Of a DNA stretch of 64,000 nt, positions 47,701 to 60,603 are shown piece after piece. A program made the position numbers and the translations under genes. Below the pieces are notes generated by a model, which worked only from the letters and a program-made list of their open reading frames with translations, was not told the origin of the DNA and did not search any database. Source of the DNA: [Phialemoniopsis] sp. UDSM-2020 (taxonomy: Eukaryota > Ascomycota > Sordariomycetes > Thyridiales > Thyridiaceae); NCBI GenBank assembly GCA_018873225.1, contig JAEILZ010000009.1, forward strand, positions 301,501-365,500, given 5' to 3'. The number at the start of each line of letters is the position of its first letter. Within the stretch, counting starts at the first letter, position 1.

Positions 47701-50700
47701 TGGGAGTGCCGGCTCAGCAGAATCTTGGGGTCCTTCGACTGGCTGCTCGGGCTCGTCGAAGAACTGAGCCATTTTCTTGGCCTTCTTCTTGTCCTTCTTC
47801 GACTTTTTGGTCGGTGCCCACTGGAACTCGTCTTCCGCAGCAGGGGTGGCAGTTTCAGTGTGTGTTGGAATCTGGGAGTCCTCGGCTGCTGCCAGTGCAG
47901 GTAGCTCGCGAGGTTCGGTGCTCTCCTCGACAATTGGGGTTGCGACGCCGGAGCTCGGCTCGCTCTCGAATTGGCTCAGCTGGCTTGCCTTCTTCTTCTT
48001 CTTGTCTTTCTTGGACTTCTTGGTGACGAAGAATTCAGGCTCGTCGACAACCTCTTGCTGTTCGATAACAGGCGCAGGAGGTTCAGATACTTCAGCCTCG
48101 GTTTGGACATCAGGCTCAGACTTGACTTCTTGAGCCGGGATGGGTGGCTCAAGCGGGACATCGACTGTTTCTGGGACAGATACAGCTTGTATCGTCTGGT
48201 CGTCCAGCGAGGGGACATCTCGGACTGTAGGAGCATCATCGGTGATCAGTGTGGGTGGCTCGACATCTTGTTCATTGGCCGGCAGAATGTCAAGTTGCTC
48301 CGGCGCTGACACTGCAGGCAGGTCCTCGTGGACAACCTCAGCTTCTGGAGCAGCTGTGTTGTCTGTGCTCTCCAGAGCTTTGTCCTCGCTCGGCAACAAG
48401 ACAGGCTCCTCGGGGGCGACTACAGCAGTTTCGGCGAGCTCACTGGTCTCAAGAGCAGGTGGTGTTTCGAGAGCGATGTCGTCTGTTGCTTGAATCGGCT
48501 CGGCCTCGGGCTCAGGTTCATCCCAGGACAGACTCTGGCGTTTTTTCTTCTTGTCCTTTTTGCTCTTTTTGAGAGAAACGAATTGAGGGAACTCGTCGTC
48601 CCCGACAACTTCGCTTGGACCGGGCGTCTCGGACTCAACCGGCAGGGCCTCAGGTGGTGTTGAAGTGAGCGATATGTCCTTGTCCTCTGCAATTGTCTCG
48701 GGCACGATAGCCTCCTCGACAGGTGACTCGCTGACCACCTCTGACTCGGGCTCGGGCTCGAACATTGCTGCCTTCTTTTTCTTTTTGTCTTTCTTGCTCT
48801 TCTTGAGAGACACGAATTCGGGGAACTCGTCGCTGGCAGTAACTTCGGCAGGCATTGCAGATGGCTCTGGCTCACTCTCAAGAGGTGCTGAGGATGGCTC
48901 GATAATGTCAATCATATCCTTGTCTGCCACTTCTTGAGACTCGATCTGGGAGGCGGGAAGGGTTTCAGGCTCAGGTTCGAAATCGAAAATGGCAGCCTTC
49001 TTCTTTTTCTTGTCCTTCTTGCTCTTCTTGAGGGACACAAACTCGGGGAACTCGTCATTTGTGTCAGCTTCGACGGCGGGACCAGTTGGGTCGACTTCGG
49101 CGGCTCCAAGTGGTTGATCAGGGGTGCTCTCCAGGTTCTCAGCTCCGGAAGAAGAAGGTTCGTTTGGCTCGACGAGAACCGGATCGGTGGGGCCAGTCTC
49201 GACCTCGGCCTCTGGCTCTGGCTCTGGCTCCCACACTGCGGCCTTTTTCTTCTTCTTATCCTTCTTGCTCTTCTTGAGAGGAACAAAGAATCCAGCGGTG
49301 TCCTCCTCCTGGGCAGGCTCGACGACAGGCTCATCTTGGCTGGGCTCGCTCTGTGAGATAGTCTCATCAACAGACTTGACGTCGACAGTCTCATCCTGAG
49401 GGGTTTCCGTGATCTCGGGCTCTGGCTCCCAGCTGACGGCCTTCTTCTTTTTCTTGTCTTTCTTGGACTTCTTCAGCGTGAAGGTCTCCGGGAACTCGTC
49501 AGTGGGCTGAGATTCCTCTGCCTCAGCAGAGATCGGTGTTGTCGGCTCGATCTCCTTGTCTGCGATGTCCTGCGGGACAGAGGCTTCGTCGATCTGCTCA
49601 GCCGGCGCCTCTTCGGATACCACGGCCTCTGCGTTGCTGGGTTCGGGCACATCATTTTCGAAGGACACGGACTTGCGCTTCTTTTTCTTGTCCTTCTTAG
49701 ACTTCTTGGTAACAAAAGCCTCGGCCGATTCGTCGGGCTCGTCTTGACCAAAGGTGTCTGTGGGAACATCTGGCTCGACAATTTCGTTGACCTCCGCGAT
49801 CTCTGGCATGCTGGTTGCCTGAGTATCGTCTGATGTGGACAAAGGGTCTGTCTCGGGGACCGCCAGGTCCTTGGGCTGGTCTTCAGGGGCCTCAACTGAT
49901 AACTCGCGGGTATCCTCCTGGACAGTTTCAGAAGCCGGTGCATCGGCAGAGGTCTCGGCGGGCTGGTCAGCCTCAACAGGAATGTCGTCAATGTCGATCT
50001 TGCCCTTGCGTTTCTTCTTGTCCTTCTTGGATTTCTTGGTGAAGACAGGGAACTCGTCCTCGGTAACGGCGGTGACTTCCTCAGCAGTCTCCTGGGCCGT
50101 TTCTGTTGACTCCTGTGCTGGCTCACTGCTGATCTGAGCAGATTCGAGGTCTCCAGGTGCCATGCCCACGGCCTCGCCAAGATCCATGTCCTTGGCAAGG
50201 TCCTCGACAAGCGCAATACTGGCAAGGTCTGATGGGTCTTCAATCCTGTCTTGGCTGACCAGCTCTTCAGCAGGCATCGTGTCCAATGGCGGCACATCCT
50301 CAATCAAGTCCAGGGCAGGGGCCTCAGCATCGACGGGTTGGATGACAGGTGAGGTTGGCGTAGGCTCCTCGATTGGGGCCTCGATGGCTTCCTGGGCGGG
50401 CTCAACGGCCGGCTCGCTTGCCTCGGGCTCGTCGAAAGTGACACTCTGGCGCTTCTTCTTGCCCTTCTTGCCTTTCTTTGCGGGCATCGCCCAGAAGTCA
50501 TCGGCCTCCACCTCTTGCGTCGGTGCCGGGCTGTCGGGCACGCTCAAGGGTTCCTGGGATAGCGCAGGCGTCTCCTCGGACGGCACGACATCAAGAGCTC
50601 CTTCTGTCGCGGTGTCGGAGGCAAGAGGGTCAACAGGGGAGTCAGTGGGTGTCTCCTCAGGCAGGTCGAGGACTTGAGAGCCTCGCTTCTTCTTGTCCTT

Positions 50701-53700
50701 TTTCGACTTCTTGCGGCTCAAGGTAGTGAACTCGGGCTGCTCCTCGACCTCCACCGGCGCCTCGACAGTCTCAATTTCAGGCATCTGGATGTCATCGCCG
50801 GTGGTGACAGTCTCAACCTGTGTTGGAACCTCGGTCGGCTCCTCAGCCGCCTTGCTGTCGTCGTCAAAGAACGCCGAACCAGAAGACTTGTTCTTCTTCT
50901 TGTTCTTCTTGGACTTCTTCCCAGAAGTTGGCTCGGACCAGAAGTCATCCGGAGCGGTTTCGACGGGCTGTTGCTGGTCGGGAAGCTCTGCGACACCATC
51001 CTGAGAGTCCGTGGCTTGGTCCTGACCGACGTCCTTTTCGGCAGCGTCCTTGGCCAGTGCATCCTGCGCCGGCTGGGGCTCTTCCCAAGAGTCAAAGGCA
51101 TTCTTCTTTTTCTTGCCTTTCTTGCCCTTCTTCTTGCTGGACCCAAGCTCTTGCTCCCAATCCATGTTCTCGTCCGCCTCCGTTGCCGGGACAATCTCAG
51201 GTGCGTCCCGGGGTTGGTCGACAGCTTCATCGTGGGGAGGCTCTGTTGCAAGATCTGGCTTGATATCAGGATCGGCATCGGCACCGGCAGCATGCGGCTC
51301 AGGCTGCAATTCTGGCGGTGTGGTCTGGGCATCCTGGGATGGGGCAAGAGCTTCAGTGGAGGCGAGGAGCTCATGCGTTGTTGAAGCTAGGTCAGGTACC
51401 GGAAGAGCGGTGTCATCAAGGCTGTGCGTGTCCTGCATTGATTTGTCCTCCGGCGCAGGCCCTTGGGTATCCATGTCGGTGCTAGGTCCACTTGGCTCGG
51501 GAGCACCCTGGTCGCCTAACGGGGATCCACTGAGCCCGAGATCCACCGGCGCCTGACTGCTTCCAGCTTCTGTCGCGTGGCCGCTGGCGGCTAACGCATC
51601 GATTACTTCGCTGGACAGATCAGCCGGGGCGGTTTCGAGTAACTCCGAGGGAAGCGAGCTGTCAACCTGTTCGAGAGGAGCTTCGACCGGAGCTTCAGGG
51701 ACCGGCAGATCCGACATTTTTCCGCTCTCTCCCGTGAACATTGGTATGGCCGACTTGTCGAGCTCACCGCCCTGTGGCAATTCTTCTGGAGCAGTCGCCA
51801 CCGTCTCAAGGGACGTGGCAGCCTCGAGGCTATGCGTAGCCTCCTCCTCGGGATGAGGGGTGGATGGCTCAGAGGATTCGTCAGGCAGAGCCCAAGAGAG
51901 TGTCTTTTTGCCCTTCTTCTTTTTCTTGGACTTCTTGTCGGAAGCCGATGCCCACTCTGAATCTTCGACAGTGACCGCTTCGGCAATATCTCTCGTAGTC
52001 TCGGACGTCGGTTGTGGTTCAGCAGTGGCAAGAGGTTCGTCTGCGCTGACTGGCTCAATCGCAAGATCATCTGCCACTGGCGTTGGTGTTGTCTCTGGCT
52101 CAGGCTCGGGTTCCCATGCTGCAAACTTATTCTTGCCCTTCTTCTTCTTTCCCTTCTTGGTAGTCGGAAAGAAGTCGTCCTCAGCGGCTGCTGACAAGGT
52201 AGGATCTTCAGAAGGTATGGACTCGCCCAAGGGCTGGTCTTGGCTTGGCTGGTCGTCCAATTGGGTCGGTGCCGGAATGCTGCTTGGCTCGTCCACGAGT
52301 TCACTTTCCATCGCGGGAGTATCAGGCGGCGCCTCGGTATCTGGCGTCTCCTCAAAGGCCCAGGCAGCTGCTTTCCTGCCCTTCTTCTTCTTCTTCTTGC
52401 TGCCAGGCATGGTGAACTCGGCTGGAGCGTCTTCGGGCTCTGGGATGGCCTCTTGTACCTCCTCAAGCGGCAGCTGGTGAGTATCCGTAGATGTGATTGT
52501 AGCATCCTCGGCTAGTTTGTCTGGCTCCTCGAGCTCCCTGGGGATGTTGGCCTTCTCGTCTTGGCTCTGCTCCGTAGTTTTGTCGTCTAATGTAGGTTCG
52601 TCGAAATCCCATGCGGCGGCCTTCTTGCCCTTCTTCTTTTTCTTGCTTCCCGGCATTGTGAACTCGGTTGGCGTGTCTTCGGGCTCTGGCTGCTCCTCTT
52701 TGGCCACATCCATTGCTGTCTGTTCGCTCTCGTCAAACGTAGCGGTGGGTTCCTCGACGATTGCGGCAGTCTCTGGTTGTATGTCAAGGTCGCCAGGTAC
52801 AGGTTGCTCAGTCTCTGTGAGCGCTGTGTCTGCCATAATGCTCGATTCAGGGGCGATTTCCGGGATGGTTTCCGGGACGGTCTCTGGCTCCAAAATGTCT
52901 TTGGAGGCATCTTCTTGGGTTTTAGTCACTTGCTCTGTGACCTTTTCCTCGGCTGTGGGCTCATCCCAGTCCCAAGCAGCAGCCTTTTTGCCCTTCTTCT
53001 TTTTCTTCTTTCCGCCTCCGGGCATTACAAACTCGGCGATGGGCTCTTCAGGCTCAGGCTGCTGCTGCGGCTGATCCTCTGTCGGTTGAGTCGCCTCATC
53101 AACAGTAGATAGTGTCTGCGACTCGCCCAGTGCTAGTGCTTCGAGTGTGGGATCAACAGAAGCCGTCTCTTGTTCATCTCCCAGAGGTTCAGTGTCATCT
53201 TTTGACTCCTCAACAACAGCAATGGGCTCGAGTTCCTTCTCTTGACCATCTCCCGTAGGCTCATCGACATCCCACGAGCTGAGCTGCTTACCCTTCTTTT
53301 TCTTCTTGCCTTTCTTAGAAGTGCTAGCAGACCAGTCGAAAACGTCTGACGGCTCCGCTTGCTCTTCCCTTGAAGTCTCGAGGGTCTCGTCATGCGGAAC
53401 GGCGTGTGCTTCCTCGCCCATAGGTGGCTCTTCGAAAGTGGGCGCCGATACCTCCGGCTCAACAGTCTCGGGCTCCGGCTCCCAAGCTTGAGATTGACGC
53501 TTCTTCTTTTTGCCCTTCTTGGACGTCTTTGTCTCGAAGAAATCGTCAACTGGAGGCTCTGTGGACTGCTGCTGTGAGCTGTCTTCAGCGGGCAGGGCTG
53601 GCTCAGCTGTTTCCACAGGGATTGACGTGTCGACAACCTCCAAATCCCTGGTAGCCGGGAGATCTACCTCCCCGACAGGGGTTTCAAGAGTGCTCTCCTC

Positions 53701-56700
53701 GGCCTCGGGCTCCCAAGCAAGAGATTGACGCTTCTTATTCTTCTTGTTCTTCTTGGACTTTTTAGACTCGAAGAAGTCTTCTACCGGCGCCTCAGAAGAC
53801 TGCTCCTGCGGCTTGTCCGCAGACTCGCCAAGCAAGACTTCCGACTCCGCAGGTTCAGCGGGCGTCGAGGGCTCTGTGACGTCCCACGACTCGGCGGGTG
53901 ACTCAAAGGCCTGGCTCTTGCGATTCTTCTTGCCCTTTTTGCCTTTCTTGGTCGGCGTGAAGGCGAAGTCGTCAGCCTGCTCATCCTCGACTTCTGCGGG
54001 CGCGTCATATGCGGGTAGATCAACGGCAAGAGAGTCTTGGGTATCAACCAGATCCCGCGAGATGTCCTCCTGGAGCACGGTCTTGGGCGACGAGGGCTCC
54101 GCGTCTCCAGAAGCCTTCTCGCCGTGAGCCAGGCCCGCGGCAATGAGTCCGCCGGCTGCAGCGCCGAGGGCTGCAATCGCTAGCGAAGAATCACTCTCCT
54201 CGGGGATGGTCATCTCGCTGGGCACACCCCTCCGGCTGGGACTATCAGCGGGAGAACTACGCAGGCCGTCACCGTCAATCGACTTTTGCGTAGATGGCGG
54301 TGTCGCGTGCAGGAGATACGAGCTACGGTCCTTGGACATGGGGTCGACAGGCTCCGGCGCCTCCTTGGGCGGAGTGGCCACATTGTCGTAGCTGGGGAGT
54401 TCCACGTCTTGTTCCACGTCGTGGAAGGTGTCGTCTTCGACAGAGGGCATGATGTCGCGCACAGGAGGCAGGCTCATGGCCTGCTGCGGTGTGTCAAGCT
54501 CAGCCTTTTGCAAAGCCGGGCTTTGCGTCGCGGACGGGTTGAACTGTGAAGCCGCGTCCTCAAAGACGTCGCTGTTCTCGGCATCGCTCGACACATGAGC
54601 ATCGAGGTACTCGGGGAGTTGCGGTGGAACCTCTGCCTTGGGCGTGGTCTCCTGCGAGCCCAGCTGGTCCGAAGGTTGGGGAACATTGGCCAGGGAAGTG
54701 TCAATGTGTAGGAACGGCTTATCGCCAGAATCAGGCAAGTCAAAGGCCTCGAGATCCAAACCTCTGCTCGGAGTCGCGTACTCTGGAGCAGGCGACTCCC
54801 TCGAGGGAGGTTCACTGGGAGGCAGCTCGGGGAGCAAGCTTGGCTCGGGGGGTTGGCTGCTCGAGCGTGCGTGCTCGAGCAGGTAGAGCGGCATGATCTC
54901 CCTGCTGCTGTCCCAGGACGTAGGCCGCGCGAGCCTCCTCTGCGCGCTGCTGGCGTCCAGGCCGCGCGCATGAGGCGACTGCAGTGGGGAAGAAGCGAAG
55001 ACGCCCGGCGACGGCGGGACGGACCGCTGCTGGCCGAGGCGGAACTGCAGCGGCACGGCCGTCTGGCTCGGGGACTTGACGGGCGTCTCGAACGCGCTGC
55101 GCCGCCGCGCCGAAAGCCGCTCGCGGATCATGGCCCTCTCCTGCTCGGGCGGCGTCTCGGGCCGGCTGTCAGGCAGGGCCGGGAAGTCGCTCGTCTCGGA
55201 CGTGGGCGAGCATGGCTCGCTCGGGGGCAGCGGGAGCAGGTCGCCGTACTGGGGATCGATGGCGGGCTTGATGGCCCGCTGCACGATCTCGGGGTCGACG
55301 ATGTCCAGATCGCGTTCTTGGCGGAACGGGTCGGACTCGTGCGTCGACGATGATGAAGGTACCTCCTTTTCCGAGGAGGGCTCGGTGGCATTGGAACGGG
55401 AGAGCTTGTTGCTGCCCACCAGGGCAGCAGCAGCGGCTACACCCGCCAAGCCGACACCCGCGCCAAGGGTGCCGGCATTATCTAAAAAAGACTGCTTGTT
55501 GTCGCCATTTTGTTGTTGTTCATCATCATGTGCCTCGGCGCTGCCGTTGGTCTTGTCGCCGCCCTTGCCGCTGAAGAAGCCGAAGAAGCCGCCGCTGCTG
55601 CGCTTCTCCTGCTTGGCGGCCGTCTTGATCTGGTCCCTGCCGGTGCCGGGCACGGAGACGATCGACTTGGTGTCGTCGGTCTCGTCGTGGTAGCGCATGG
55701 GCTCCGAGACGACAGAGTGGACGTCGCGGTCAAGCGGCTCGTATTTGTCCCTCGCCTTATCGGGCGGATCGTCTGTGTCGCCAATGTCAAACTCGTTGAC
55801 CTGGCCGCTCTTGCGCTTGCCCTTCTTGCTCTTGCGGCTCGTGGTGCTCTCGACCTCGGATGGCGGGCCTGACTGAGAGGGCGAGTCAAAGACTGCCGAG
55901 TCGCGCTTCGACTTCTTCTTTGACTTCTTGGGCATGTTCCAGTCGTCCTCGGGCTGAGCATCCCTGTTGCGGCTCAGGTCGTCAAAGGCATCAACCGGAA
56001 TTGACACTCGGTTGTCATCGGTCGGCGTCGCGGTACCGCTGTCATCCCAGGCACCGCTAGCACGCTTGCCCTTCTTGCCCTTCTTCTTCTTCTTGGACGA
56101 CGTCTCCGCCCACTCATCATCTCCGGCGTCAACAACAGGCTCGACCACCTCCGGCTCTGCCGTGATGGGCGAGTCGACCAGGCCGGTGACCGGGTCGGCA
56201 GCCTCGGCAACCTCGTCGTCCCAAGAGAAATTGGACTTCATGCCTTTCTTGCCCTTCTTCTTTGAAGAAGTAGTTTCTGCCCAGTCATCAACAATCGGAG
56301 CAGGATCTTCGGGTTTCTGAGCAAGGCTGTCCGTGGAAGCAGAAAGGTCCTCGGCATCGTCCCAGGCAAAGCCAGACTTCTTGCCCTTTTTGCCCTTCTT
56401 TTTTGAGGGAGTCTCAGACCATGCGTCACGCTCCGGCTCGATAGGCTCGGGTTGCTCTTCAACGGCCGGCTCAAAGACTTCTGTAGGAGTGGCAGGCTCA
56501 GATTCCTCCCAGGCGGACGCATTGTTCTTGCCCTTCTTCCCCTTCTTCTTCTTTTTGGAGGTCGTGAATTCCGCAAAGTCCGCTTCATTGGAGTCTGCTG
56601 GTTGAGCGATTGGGGCGTCTTCGAACGACCTTTCAACCACCTCTTCCGGTACAGCGGTGGGCACCAGCTCGGGCTCGGGCTCTGCAACAGCTGGCTCGAA

Positions 56701-59700
56701 CACTTCTGTGGGGGTAGCAGGTTCGGATTCCTCCCAGGCGGACGCGTTGTTCTTGCCCTTCTTCCCCTTCTTCTTCTTCTTGGAAGTCGTGAACTCCGCA
56801 AAGTCTGCTTCGCCAGCATCGGCCGTCTGAGCGCTCGGGGGTTCCTCGAAGGAGCGTTCGACGATCTCTTCTGGTACCGTGATGGGCTCGGCCTCGGCCT
56901 CGGGCTCGTCCCAGGCACCACTGGCACGCTTGCCCTTCTTGTTCTTCTTCTTCTTGGAAGGAGTTTCGGCCCAATCATCGACAACCTCGGCTGGCTCTGA
57001 GGATGTCGGGGCTTCTTCGACAGGAGGCGCGTCGTCCACGAAGGAGGCGGCTTCAGCAGCCTTGGCGCGCTTCTTCTTCTCCTTCTTGGACAGCTTTGCT
57101 GAACCGAAGTCCTCCTCTTGCGGTTCAAGGACGGGCTCATCAATTGGCTCGACAATGGACTCAACGGCTCGCTCCACGGACTCAGGAACAGGCTCAGTGA
57201 CCGGAGAGGGCTCCTCAGCTGGGCTGTCAAACTCCTTGGCATCAAGACTAGCCCGCTTGTTGGCCTTTTGCTTCTTCTTCTTGTCTTTCTTGCTGAGCTT
57301 GGAGAAGGTCTCGGTCTCCTCGGCCGGGAGGTCCCTGTCCTCGGCAGGCGTTTCCGGGATCTCACCAATGACAAAGCCGGTATCCGGGCCAGTGACGCTC
57401 TTGGGAGCTTCATCATATACGCCGAGATCTGTAACTGTCTCGGCAAATGGGCGTTGGTAGGCAGCATCGGGGCCGTTAGAGCCAGGAGGGGAGTCACGCC
57501 GGTGGTAGGTGGGATCATCGATCACAATGTTTGGATCAAAGCCCGACTCCTGTAGACCGGCCGCAAGCGTGGCCGCGAAGTCAATGTCGTCAGCAAAAGC
57601 GCCAGGTGCCTTGTGAGGGCTGTTCGGCTTCGGGCCGGGCGCAGGAGGCTCGTCGTCACCATCGAGAGGCATCGACCTCGAGGCCATAGACTTGGGAGAC
57701 ATGTCGCGGCTGTCAGGGTGGTCGGACTTGCGATCTGACTTGGTCTCGTCGAACGGATCGTTAAAGGTCTTGTCGTCCGGGGTGGAAGCTGAGGAAGCCG
57801 CCGCAGCTGCGCCGGCGCCGGCCACTGCGGCCGCGATCATGCCCCAGCCGCTCGACTTGCCGGGCTTCTTACCTTTCTTACCTGTCTTGGGCTCGGGCTT
57901 GCTGTCTTTGACTGGCTCCTGGGGCTGCTTCTCGGGGCTTTCCACCACGAAGCGCTTGGTCTCGTTTTCGCCCCAAGTAACAGACTTGGGGGTGGAAGGA
58001 GTTTCAGGTGCTTCGATGATCTCTCCCCTTGGCCCGATGATGACGTTGGGGGCGGACTTTGGCTGCTCCTGTTCTTTCGACTCTTCCTTGACGGGCTCCT
58101 TTTGGACGGGAGCGGATCTAGCCTCTTGTTTCTCGGGCAGGGGAGAAGGAATAGGAGTAGGGATGACCAGATTAAGCAGAGGTCGATCGCGCTCACAAGA
58201 GGGATCTCGTGACCGGAAGATCGGGGCCAGGGGTTGGTTGGTGGAGATAGGAGTAAGCTCAGGCGCGGTGTACTTGATAAGATCCTTGGGCTGGATGACG
58301 TTGTCGATACGAACGTCGGCGTTAGGTCCATCGTACTTGCTCTTCTCTGGCTGGTGGTCCATGGATGGAGGTGTGACGATGCGAATGATGGGCTCCTGCG
58401 AATCGTCCTCTTGGTACTTCTCGACAACTGAAGCATCAGGAGACGCGCTGCGGGACCGGATCTCCTCCTCCTTGAGGCGCTGAGCAAGCTTGGTCTCGCG
58501 GTAGTATTGGTCTGCAGCAGCCTGGACAGCATCCTTGGGCGCGGGCTCGCGCTCGCGTCGTTTCGGGTCCGCCTCACGGCCGCGTGCGTTTTGGGCACTC
58601 TCGATGGCCATGGCTGCCGCTGCCGCTGCGACAGCGCCTTCTGGGATAGGAGCAGTGGTGTGTTTCGTCTCCTCGTACACCTGCCGAGCATCGCGCATTT
58701 CCTTCTCATAGGAGTCTTTGCGGCTCATGCGCTCCTCTGGCTCGTGTACTGGGAGCTTATCGTCAAAGCGCGAGAAGTCAGGCTCTCGCTCCACCGTCAC
58801 AACCATGGGCGTGAGCGGTCGCTGCGGGGTGGTGCCGTATTTGGGTGTGTCGAAAGCGTCCTGGTCGACTTGGAACTGGAAAGGGTCAATGGGAGCCTTG
58901 GAGCTAGACGCCTGAGACGACTCGATTCGGCGATAATCGTCCGAGTGCTTCTCCTTGGGCTTGGCCTGGCCCCGGTCAGGTCCGTCATATTCTATGACGA
59001 CGTCTCGGCGCCGCTTCTCCTTCTGTTTCCGCTCCAGTTCTTTTTGCTTCTCCATAAGGCGCTGGTACTCTCGCTCAAGCTCCTCGGGCGTCTTGTCATC
59101 GTACTTGCTGCTACGCTTTGAGCGCCTGTCGTCCCGCTCATCGCTGGCCTTGACATCGTCGCGCTTCTCTTGCATGGGACGCCCGATATCATGCTTTCTA
59201 TCCTTCTTCCTATCGTAACTGTCCATCATCTTGGAAGGAACAGCCCCGGCCCTTGCGTGGTGGTGGCTGTCCTTCATCTTGGAGGCGACGACGCCGGCAG
59301 CCACTCCAGCCGCGCCTGCTATAGCAGCCTCGGAGAAGGACGGGCCATCATTTCGGCGACGAGATTCACGAGAATCACGAGAGTCGCGAGACTCGCCTGG
59401 GATACGTGGGTCCTCGAACACTTTTCTCCGGATAGGCGTGATAGGTTTGGGAGCCTGGATGGGGACCGGATCTGGCCGAGCAGATTGCTCGAGGGAAACA
59501 ATCGAGCCTCGCCCAGCATCAAATCGGGTAGGATCAGAGGTGGGGACAGGATAGACCGTCCGCATGGGGCGGCCTTCAATGGACGCACTTTCAATTGGCG
59601 GTATCGGGTCAAACACACGGGGATCAGAGGGGCGTGAGCTTTGCTGCCGGTCTTCGAATCCGCATGGCGTATTGACATAGCCGCGCAGAGAATTGTAAGG

Positions 59701-60603
59701 ACCGAACATGTTGGGGTCAACTACCGAGCTCTTTCGGCGGTCATGCCTCATCTCTGGGGACGGCTTGCTGACTGGTGGCTTGCTCGGCAGGGCCACGTTG
59801 GAGCCGTAAGCCAAGCCAGTGTCGACATCGGAGCTGAAGGAGCTATCGTCCTCGTCATCAGAGGCAGAGGTCTCCCAGTCGGAGTCGCCGGCAGCATACC
59901 CATCGTGGTGTTGTGGCTTCGACGATCCGAGTCCGCGGCCCGTGGAGTCGTTGGTGCCCGAGCGGCGGAAGGAGCTAAGGGCGGCGGCCGTCGCGACGAG
60001 CGAGGAGTGCGGCCGTCGGCCAGCGCGCTCTAGGTCCGATCGATTCTCCTCGCGGGCCATCTTGGCGAGCTTCCTGCCGATCTCTAGGATCTCCTCGTCG
60101 GTCTGGGCGCGCTTCATGGTGCCGGTCGGCCGGTTCGGGTCATGAGGGGCATGGTCGCGACCGTACGGCTCAGCGCCGCGGTCGCGGGGGATATAGCCCT
60201 TTCCATATACGAGAGCGTCGTCGACGGAGGATGAACTCGAGTTGCCGAAGCGCAGGAAGCGTTTCTTCTTCTTGCGACTGCTCCGGCGGCGGCGTGGTTG
60301 TTCCGGCGCCTTGAAGAAGGAGAAGAAGCCCCCGCCGGACCTGGGGGCGGAGATGTTGAGGAGGGAGTCGGAGGTGGAGGAGGACGAGGAGGCGCCGGAG
60401 CTGGACCCCGCTCGTGTCCGCATTGGAATGGGTTCGGCATAGTAGGGTTGAGGACCGGGGGCGCCGGCGGCGGGAGTCATGACGGGTATGGGTGCGGGCG
60501 CGGGAGCGGGTGCGTATGCATCACTGGAATGTTGTTGTGAGTGCCGGTCCTTTCGCCGGCGGCGGGAGCTCTCGGGGCTCCGCCGACGATGATCTCTCAT
60601 CAT
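41789..60603 (-). CDS. lah: Giant leashin-type Woronin-body tether ('involucrin repeat' protein)
   Basis: Two exons, 60603-43450 (5,718 codons) and 43345-41789 (518 residues plus stop), joined in phase 0 across a 104-nt intron with a GTAAGT donor and an AACAG acceptor; total about 6,236 residues. The N-terminus (1-900) is basic and Ser/Arg-rich with a charged helix near 515. From about residue 915 to 5140 come about 40 lysine-rich blocks (types KKSKKDKKKKK, KKGKKGKKK), usually followed by an Ala/Ser-Trp-acidic patch (AWEP, SWDE) and separated by long Glu/Pro/Asp/Val spacers. A block-free, Pro/Ser-rich gap lies near 1600-2210. Exon 2 is a coiled coil followed by a compact conserved-looking region (around HVQQWVLRFSKFSDMRAC and MIWEFVFTRYLFGMD). 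Size and layout match leashin, which links the Woronin sorting complex on peroxisome-derived Woronin bodies to the septal pore or cortex. Name from memory of the family; no search was run. Confidence 0.8.
43346..43449 (-). other. Intron of the leashin gene with an in-frame start codon inside it
   Basis: The donor GTAAGT follows a TAT codon at 43450 and the acceptor CAG precedes GAC at 43345. If unspliced, the first exon's frame stops within the intron. An ATG at 43372-43370, in the context GGATGG, opens the exon 2 frame nine codons before the acceptor (MADRAPEKQ). A transcript starting in or near the intron would therefore encode a separate 527-residue C-terminal protein. Confidence 0.7.
56460..56835 (-). 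repeat. Nearly exact 75-residue tandem repeat inside leashin
   Basis: Two consecutive copies of a unit containing FAEFTTSKKKKKGKKGKN, then NASAWEESEPATPTEVFEP, lie 225 bases apart on the DNA. They are much more alike than other leashin blocks, which shows a recent in-frame duplication. Confidence 0.75.

Noticed and set aside
46714..47904. Long plus-strand open frame (396 codons, Leu-rich) and many similar ones across 43.4-60.5 kb
   Set aside because: They are the antisense reading of the leashin Lys/Glu repeats: AAG and GAG codons read backwards as CTT and CTC (Leu). No domain or independent start signal.
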